Notes under the pieces: generated by a model | Told to the model about the DNA's origin: nothing | Seen by the model: only the letters and a program-made list of their open reading frames with translations | The model's database searches: none | Position numbers and translations under genes: made by a program | Assembly: GCA_023101885.1 (NCBI GenBank) | Contig: JALPQD010000115.1 | Location: forward strand, 4,096,794 to 4,160,793 | DNA length: 64,000 nucleotides | From: Typhlomys cinereus | Lineage: Eukaryota > Chordata > Mammalia > Rodentia > Platacanthomyidae | Direction: 5' to 3' | In this document: piece by piece, positions 58,320 through 64,000 of the stretch | Layout: each line of letters starts with the position of its first letter | Position numbering within the stretch: position 1 is the stretch's first letter

Positions 58320-58532
58320 ACAGAGGTTAAGGATATAGATGAGTTGGTAGCATGTACAGAGCCTCATGTTCAGTTCCCAGCACTGTATAAATCAGATGTC
58401 ATGGTTCATGATTATAGTTCTAGTACTTGAGAGGCAGAAGCAGAAGAATCAGAAGCTCAAGGTCATCCTCAGCTATGCAGCAAGTTTAAAGTTAGCCTGG
58501 GATACATGAGATCCTGCCTCAGAAAAAAAATA
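58320..58532 (+). mobile_element. ID-B1 composite SINE
   Basis: The ID-like tRNA head 'gagttggtagcatgtacagagcctcatgttcagttcccagcact' is followed by a B1-like part 'catggttcatgattatagttctagtacttgagaggcagaagcag' and 'cagctatgcagcaagtttaaagttagcctgggatacatgagatcctgcctcag', plus an A-rich tail. Confidence 0.82.
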
Positions 58533-58796
58533 ATTCAACATGCATTTTAGAATTATTGGTGAATGACTTCTAAACAACTATGATTAATATATGAAGGGCT
58601 CCAGCTAGGAGGAAAAGCATACCAAAAATAACTACAGATAGGAAATACAAACATAAGGATAGAGTTCCTAAGCAAAATATACTTTACCTATTGAAAAAAT
58701 AATAATCTCTTCAAAAAATATAAAATCAAGTAGATAGTAAGTGAAATATTGTGACTAAAAAGAGTATGTGAGGAAGGGGTGCCAAACCGTAATTTT

Positions 58797-59080
58797 GCGT
58801 GTGTGTGCGTGTGGGCGTGTGTGTGTACAACAGGGCACTTGAGTGTATGTGCCCATGGAAGACTAAGGGTGAGTTCAGGAATCATACTTGATTACTCTAC
58901 CTTTGTATTGATTTGCTCTGGGGTTTCCCAGGCTCTGCCTTCCAGGTCTGGAATCCAGGGCCAGAATTGCAGACTGTCACCATTTCTGTTTTTTCTTTTT
59001 TAATATGAGATTTGGGATCCAAACTTAGGTCCTTTTGCTTGTAAGGCAAAGGCTTTAACCCCCCAGCCATTTCCCCCAGC
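58797..59080 (-). mobile_element. B2-type SINE, older subfamily, antisense
   Basis: A GT-rich zone, 'cagggcacttgagtgtatgtgcccatgg', 'gggtttcccaggctctgccttccaggtc', a T-run linker, and the antisense head 'gggatccaaacttaggtccttttgcttg' ending 'cccagccatttcccccagcc'. Flanks with 'gtaatttt' / 'agaatttt' hint at an eroded TSD. Confidence 0.85.
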
Positions 59081-59282
59081 CAACTAGAATTTTATTCTCA
59101 GCGAAGTTATTTTTCAAAATAAATAGTCTCTTGGACAAAAAAGAATTGAAGGGGTTTATAGACACTAGACTTGCCTTGAAGTAATTATAAAAAGATTTTA
59201 CAATAGAAGGTAAATACACAGATCAGAAAAATCAGACCTTCATAAAGAAAGGAACAGTAGATAAAGGACGATAAAATATTTT

Positions 59283-59614
59283 ATTGTTCATGCTCTTTTT
59301 TATATGTTCTGTGCGTAGTCTATGCATATGTCTGTGTGCACCCATATATGTGACCATGGAGGCTGAAAGTCCACACAAGCATCTTCCTCTACTGCTCTCC
59401 ATCTCATCTTTTGAGACGGGGCTTGCCATCAAACCTAGAACTTGTATATTAAGTTAACAAGTCCCTGAGATCTTCTTTTTTTCTCCTTCCCAATGCTGCT
59501 ATTAGAAGCATAAGCTACAGCATCTGGTTTTTTATATGGTTGCTAGAAATCTTAACTCAGGTAACTCATACTTGCACGGCAAGCACTTTGCCCTCTCAGC
59601 TTTCTTCCCAACCC
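59283..59614 (-). mobile_element. B4-like (ID-B1 composite) SINE, antisense
   Basis: 'ccatggaggctgaaagtccacacaagcatcttcctctactgctctccatctcatcttttgagacggggcttgcc' then 'cccaatgctgctattagaagcataagctacagcatctggttttttatatgg' and 'taactcaggtaactcatacttgcacggcaagcactttgccctctcagct'. This is the full antisense order: tail, B1 end, B1 start, ID head. Confidence 0.75.
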
Positions 59615-60875
59615 TATTTACTATATGCCTAAATGGTTTAATATTTAACAGCCCCATCTCCCTTCCTTTGCTCTTTACCTGTAATGCCTGCTCTCAGAAG
59701 ACAGTAAAGCAAGTCACATTCCAAGGTGAACATGCAGGAACTTATGCAGAGCTCACCCTGATGCACAGAGGTCCTCAGCATGTTGTCTGTGGAAATCTGT
59801 GTCTATGCAAATGGGCCTTCTTCTAGTTGATGAAGAACAGGTTAGGATTCCAGATGGTATGTAACCAAGGCCAAAGAATTATTAGTGTTTGTTGCAAGCC
59901 AGACAGAGTCAGCTCACTACCACTGCAGGAAGGTGGTGGCTTCATATTCCTAAAGCCAGGAGGCAAGCAGGTGGAGGAAGATTCAGATTCTATGATGCGA
60001 ATTTTTGGACAGCCCGGACATTTTATCCAGTGCTCCTTAAAACCCTTCTGGAAGATGGCATTAGATTATGGCTGTATGTTATGCAAATGTGAGACATAAC
60101 TATGAAAATACTTTAAAAAGACCAACTAAGTGTGTTCAGATACAATATGAAAATTATACATTATTCTGAAAAAAGCAAAGTTCAAAAATAATGTTCATTA
60201 TCTTATATGTCATTTCCATAAAAGAGAAATAATAGTTACAGATAAAGTTGAGCATCCTCCCCCACCACGATACAGTAATTCTTATGCACACTATAGTCAC
60301 CAACATCCAAAGATTGAAGAAATAAAAGATGGGAAACTGATATTTGAGCCTACAGATAATGATTAATTCCCAAGTAGTGGTTGAAGGATGAGCAAAAAAA
60401 TTCTAGACTGTTCGTTTTGGATCTAGTAGGTTTTAATATCAGCCTTTGCTAACATGAAGTCATAACTTAATGGTAAGTTTATGTTTCAAAGTAACGATTA
60501 GTCATATTAACAACAAAACCTAAGTGCAATATAACAACTTGTGAGGGTTTAACACAAGCATACATTTGGTGGCAATGTTACAAAAGATACAGGAAGGAAC
60601 TAGCAATCTCATTTCTAAATCACCTGGATTGCCTGTATGAAAATTATCATAATTTGACTTAAATTAATTGCAAATGTATATTGTACATTCTGGGAATGCC
60701 ACTAACTTTTAAAAATAATGATAAATGATAATCTAAGAATGAAATGGAATGCTATAAACCACTAAATTAAAACTAGAAAAGCCAGACGAAGGGGCTAAAC
60801 ATAGATGAGATATTAGTCTAACAATATAATTACCTCAAATGAAGTAATCCACATCAATTAAAAGTTAAAAATGTA
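59615..60875. other. Anonymous AT-rich interval
   Basis: No element that I can name. Plus-strand frames of 90-96 codons (59536-59826, 59827-60099) begin inside or next to the SINE and show no domain. Confidence 0.4.
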
Positions 60876-61115
60876 CCTTGGGGGGACTAGGACTAGTCAG
60901 TTGGGCAGCCTGAGGAGTGGCCACTTGGTATGACACAGAGGCCTGAACCCCCACAAGTGTAGACAAGCCACAGGGAACCCTGAGGACCCATAAAAGCAGA
61001 CAGGAAGAAAGGTGGAAGGGAGTGGGATGAATTGATGAAGAAAGAGGAGATGGGAAAGAGGGAGACAGGAATAAGTACTCAATGTGCTTGTAAAACTAGT
61101 AAAAAAATTAAAATT
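60876..61115 (+). mobile_element. Unclassified insertion-like segment with A-rich tail
   Basis: A GC-richer block ending in a purine-rich stretch and then 'cttgtaaaactagtaaaaaaattaaaa'. The order of purine tract, short terminal block and A-rich tail resembles an old L1 3' end, but the sequence does not match the local L1 copies closely. Confidence 0.35.
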
Positions 61116-61464
61116 ATATTTAAAAAGTTAATATCAGAGTGATTTAAAAGAAAAATTCAGTGTAAGCTGCCTCTAAGAAAGCCAGTTAACTATAAAGACG
61201 CATGTAGATTAAAAGTAAAAGCATGAAGGATTTGCAACAGAAAGCTGGATTGCTTATATTAACTTCTAAAAAAGCCATCTTCAAGATGAGTAAATCCTGA
61301 GTAACAAAGGCCTATTGTCTAATTATACAATGGTCAATTCTCTGAGAAAACAAAATTCCTAAACTGTGTATACCCAGCAGATCATCAATATACTTAAGAC
61401 AAGAATGGATAGAAAGTCAAGGGAAAGAGAAAAATTATAGTTAGTATAAACTGCAGTTCACAAA
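61116..61464. other. Anonymous AT-rich interval
   Basis: No element. It leads into the polypurine tract. Confidence 0.4.
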
Positions 61465-61727
61465 AGGATAAAGAAAAGAAGAGAAAGGAAGGAGGAAGGG
61501 AAGAAGGGAGGGAGGGAGAGAAAAAGGGAGGGAGGAAGGGAGGGAGTGAGGGAGGGAGAGAAAGAGGGAGGGAGGAAGGGAGGGCGGGAAGGAGGTGAGG
61601 AGAAGAGGGAGTGCGAGAAGGGAGGGAGGGAGGGAGGGAGGAGGGAGGAAGGGAGGGAGGGAGGGAGGGAGGGAGGAAGGAAGGAGGAAGGAGGAAGGAA
61701 GGAAGGAAGGAAGGAAGGAAGGAAAAA
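61465..61727. repeat. Long polypurine tract (GGGA/GGAA)n
   Basis: About 260 bases made almost entirely of A and G, with blocks of GGGA and GGAA units and only a few pyrimidine interruptions. Mirror symmetry within such tracts can allow triplex (H-DNA) formation. Confidence 0.93.
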
Positions 61728-61756
61728 ACATGCACTCAGGTTAAAGATTCTGTAAG

Positions 61757-62591
61757 GCGACCATGTTACAGCAGAGAAAATAGGCCTCCATCAAAGAATG
61801 CAAGTAAGTAATGTGACACCTGGTTAAGTTCACAGACGTTCTTTCCTGATCTCACCAGAAGGGGAGGGCATATAGTCTGGCAGATAAAAAGTAACCATTT
61901 TGCAAATGGGTGATTGCCCCTCCCTCACTGAGGTTTCCTACTTTTATTACATCTACCCTTGAATGTGCTCTTATAACAAGACTCCAGTTTAACAGCTTTT
62001 TGTCTCTGATCAGGGGGTGACATACAGTGCCCATCAGGATGGAGTGAAGGGCATTGCAGGAGCAGCAAAACTGCAAAAGAAAATCAACAAACCACAATCC
62101 AGAACTTCAGAGACTCTATATCGACCACCTAGAACTAGGCCAGCCTAATCTCTCCCCATCCTGAAGCTCAGGGACATTTGTGGAAGATGGGGCGGTAAGA
62201 TTGTAAGAGCAAAAGGATGGGAGGAGCAATGATTTGCAAGATTCTCCACACTAATTAGGGCCGAGGCAAACATAATAGGACTTTGCATGCCCGACGCAAT
62301 GTCCAAGACACTATTGACCTCACAAAGTCTAGCATCTGCTAAAGGCACCAAGATCCTTGGAGGCAAGGGATTGACAGCCACAGTAGTATTCCTGTGCTTA
62401 AGGGGAACACGAGAAAGGGTTCAGGGAAATGCCACTGGGTCCTTGTACGTCATCGGAGAGGAGGGCCCAGAGGAGAATCAGGCATGCACAAGAAAGGACT
62501 CTCTGGGAATTGGGGGGGGAGGCACTGGGGGATGGGGAGGGAGGGGTGAGGGGAGGGAGCACAGGGGCTTCGGGGGGAGGAGGAGGGAGGC
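61757..62591 (+). mobile_element. L1 3' UTR fragment lacking its 3' end
   Basis: It starts at 'cgaccatgttacagcagag', matching 23422 onward in the full-length copy, and runs colinearly through the 3' UTR into the G-rich tract, where it ends at 'ggaggagggagg'. The expected terminal block ('ctattaagtttgtatga') and A-tail are absent. No TSD was found. Its sequence is close to the full-length copy. Confidence 0.88.
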
Positions 62592-63010
62592 CAAATGACC
62601 GAACTTCAATATTTTGAAGAGTCAAAATGTTGTAGACCAAAGCCAAATTATCTTGAACTATTTTAAGCCCCTTTGATGGTCCCTGACCTAACATTTATGT
62701 GACTATCAAAACCTTAAAATGCTAGCTTCCACCAATCCAAAGGCTAAGAATGTCTCCAGAGAGCATCTAAAACCTACTCTACTTTGCTTTAACCCACTTA
62801 TGCATGGCCCTTGCCAATGTATTCCACACTTCATGACTTTCCTTGTTCTGTGACTATCGATTTTCATGTAATCACTTCCACTGTGGAACACAGCATTTGG
62901 GGAATTCAAACCCTTTTTCCTAGGCCATGATCAGTCATATTTGACTACAGAATAAACTATCTCTTATCCCTTCTGAGGTGAGAGTTATGATTTTGCATCA
63001 ACATTACAAG
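62592..63010 (+). other. LTR-like unclassified segment
   Basis: Directly after the broken L1. Its right part has 'gtgactatcgattttcatgtaatcac', 'cagaataaactatctcttatcccttctgagg', an AATAAA (62951-62956) with LTR-like downstream sequence. This may be an LTR, but I cannot name the family or fix both ends. Confidence 0.35.
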
Positions 63011-63324
63011 TGCCAATATCCTTCTTTAAGTAATTAGCAAACATAGAAAGAAGAAAATCAGTCAGGATATGATTGAACTACCAGCTCTGTCAATCAACTG
63101 GATCTAATTGATATTTTGGTATACATCAATAATAGAATAATAAACTTTTTTTTCTTTAATCTTAGGGAATAGTCACCAAGTAAGACCACAAGCTGGGCTA
63201 TAAAACTCATATATACAAATTTAAAAGAAGAAAAATCACATGAAGCATACTCTTGGACAATAGTGGAATTGTATCTGGAAATCAATCACAGAAAGCTGTG
63301 GGGAAATTCCAAAATGTTTGCAGA
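63011..63324. other. Anonymous interval
   Basis: Unassigned. It ends at the target site of the next SINE. Confidence 0.4.
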
Positions 63325-63340
63325 TTAAATAACCCACATT

Positions 63341-63606
63341 GGGGGCTGGAGAGATGGCTCAGGGGTTAATCCTCTGCCTTGCAGGCAGAAGGTCCTGAGT
63401 TCGGATCCTAGACCCCACGGATAGACGCCGGGCGGAAGCGGGGACGGCCTGCGTTTCTGGTCCTGATAGGGCGGAGCCTGTGAATCCTGGGGCAGAGTAA
63501 ACAATAAGGTGGAGGCGTCCATGGTGGTTCCCGAATTCACCAGTGGTTACACACACACATACATACACACAAACGCACACATGCACAATTGAATAAATAA
63601 AAAATT
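63341..63606 (+). mobile_element. B2-type SINE, young subfamily
   Basis: The third young copy: head 'gggggctggagagatggctcaggggttaa', B box gagttcggatcct, body 'tagggcggagcctgtgaatcctggggcagagtaaacaa', then CA-rich DNA and an aataaataaaaa tail. A TSD of 16 bases with one mismatch (ttaaataacccacatt / ttaaataaaccacatt) lies at 63325-63340 and 63607-63622. Confidence 0.92.
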
Positions 63607-63622
63607 TTAAATAAACCACATT

Positions 63623-64000
63623 TAAGTAATGTAACCTTTAAAATGCATGGGTGCAGTAGAATATGCAGGGATGTCCAACCTTTTGGTACTGTGCCATGAC
63701 ACTGTTATCTGCAAAGCTCAAGAGCCATGCAATCAAGCTGCAAAAAAGAAGTTGCCTCTTAAAACAATCTTTTAAAATATAATAAATTCATGCATACTAA
63801 CTGCATAAGTTCATTAGGGTTTACTGTGACATCTATGTCATTGAAGGAATTATATTTTTTATTTTCCCACTTTTCCTATGTGACATTACCTCTTCTGCTC
63901 TTCTTATTCCATGTCTCCCCCTTTGCAGTCCCTAAGAGACCTTCTTCTACTTTCACGTCATCTTTATTTTCTTCTAAGTTTTCACATATGCCAGAAGGCT
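63623..64000. other. Anonymous right edge
   Basis: 'atgtccaaccttttggtactgtgcc' near 63672 looks like the start of some old dispersed repeat, but I cannot name it. The rest is unassigned and is cut by the window edge. Confidence 0.35.

Noticed and set aside
61394..61735. Minus-strand frames rich in Pro, Ser and Leu
   Set aside because: They are translations of the polypurine tract only.
1..64000. A novel multi-gene defence, biosynthetic or mobile system
   Set aside because: I found no clustered unexplained coding genes. Every long open frame but one or two is explained by L1, another retroelement or simple repeats.

Overview
This is a piece of mammalian nuclear DNA, almost certainly from a rodent. 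I find no host protein-coding gene, no rRNA or tRNA gene and no bacterial or phage feature. The sequence is AT-rich. It is dense in LINE-1 (L1), in SINEs with a tRNA-derived head of the B2 type, in B1 and ID-B1 (B4-like) SINEs, in ERVL-MaLR/MLT1 LTRs, in ancient MIR/L2 remnants and in CA/GT microsatellites. B1, ID and B2-type SINEs together indicate a rodent. The B2-type body downstream of the tRNA head does not match the mouse or rat B2 that I know. The B2 superfamily also has a lineage described in jerboas (Dip), so a dipodid is a reasonable guess, but that is inference and not something the sequence proves.

Layout. 1-12 kb: truncated L1 ends, an old LTR, several SINEs and otherwise anonymous DNA. 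12-17.4 kb: an old antisense L1 (about 11.97-14.75 kb) abutted by a younger antisense L1 whose 5' part is inverted (14.75-17.43 kb), a classic twin-priming structure. 18.07-24.33 kb: one near-full-length sense L1 with 5' UTR, ORF1, ORF2, a long 3' UTR with a G-rich tract, and an A-rich tail. It is dead through a few stops and frameshifts, but its reverse-transcriptase core is well preserved. 24.3-39 kb: MIR/L2 remnants, an antisense MaLR LTR, many SINEs, a compound TG/GC/GA microsatellite and a spaced inverted repeat. 39-50 kb: MLT1 and MaLR LTRs, truncated L1 tails, and a fairly complete MaLR retrotransposon (about 47.16-49.99 kb) carrying two later SINE insertions. 50-64 kb: anonymous AT-rich DNA, three L1 3' segments (one lacking its normal 3' end), two local duplications, a long polypurine tract and a young SINE.

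How the parts work together: nearly everything recognisable is a product of L1 reverse transcription (L1 copies and the SINEs mobilised by it) or of LTR retrotransposition. Many insertions still show their target-site duplications, so the order of nesting can be read. I did not find a convincing undescribed functional system. The most unusual signals are structural: a 38-base ORF2 fragment templated into an L1 3' UTR, a spaced inverted repeat with arms of about 185 bases, a 77-base near-identical dispersed duplication, the twin-primed L1, and an apparently young B2-type SINE subfamily.
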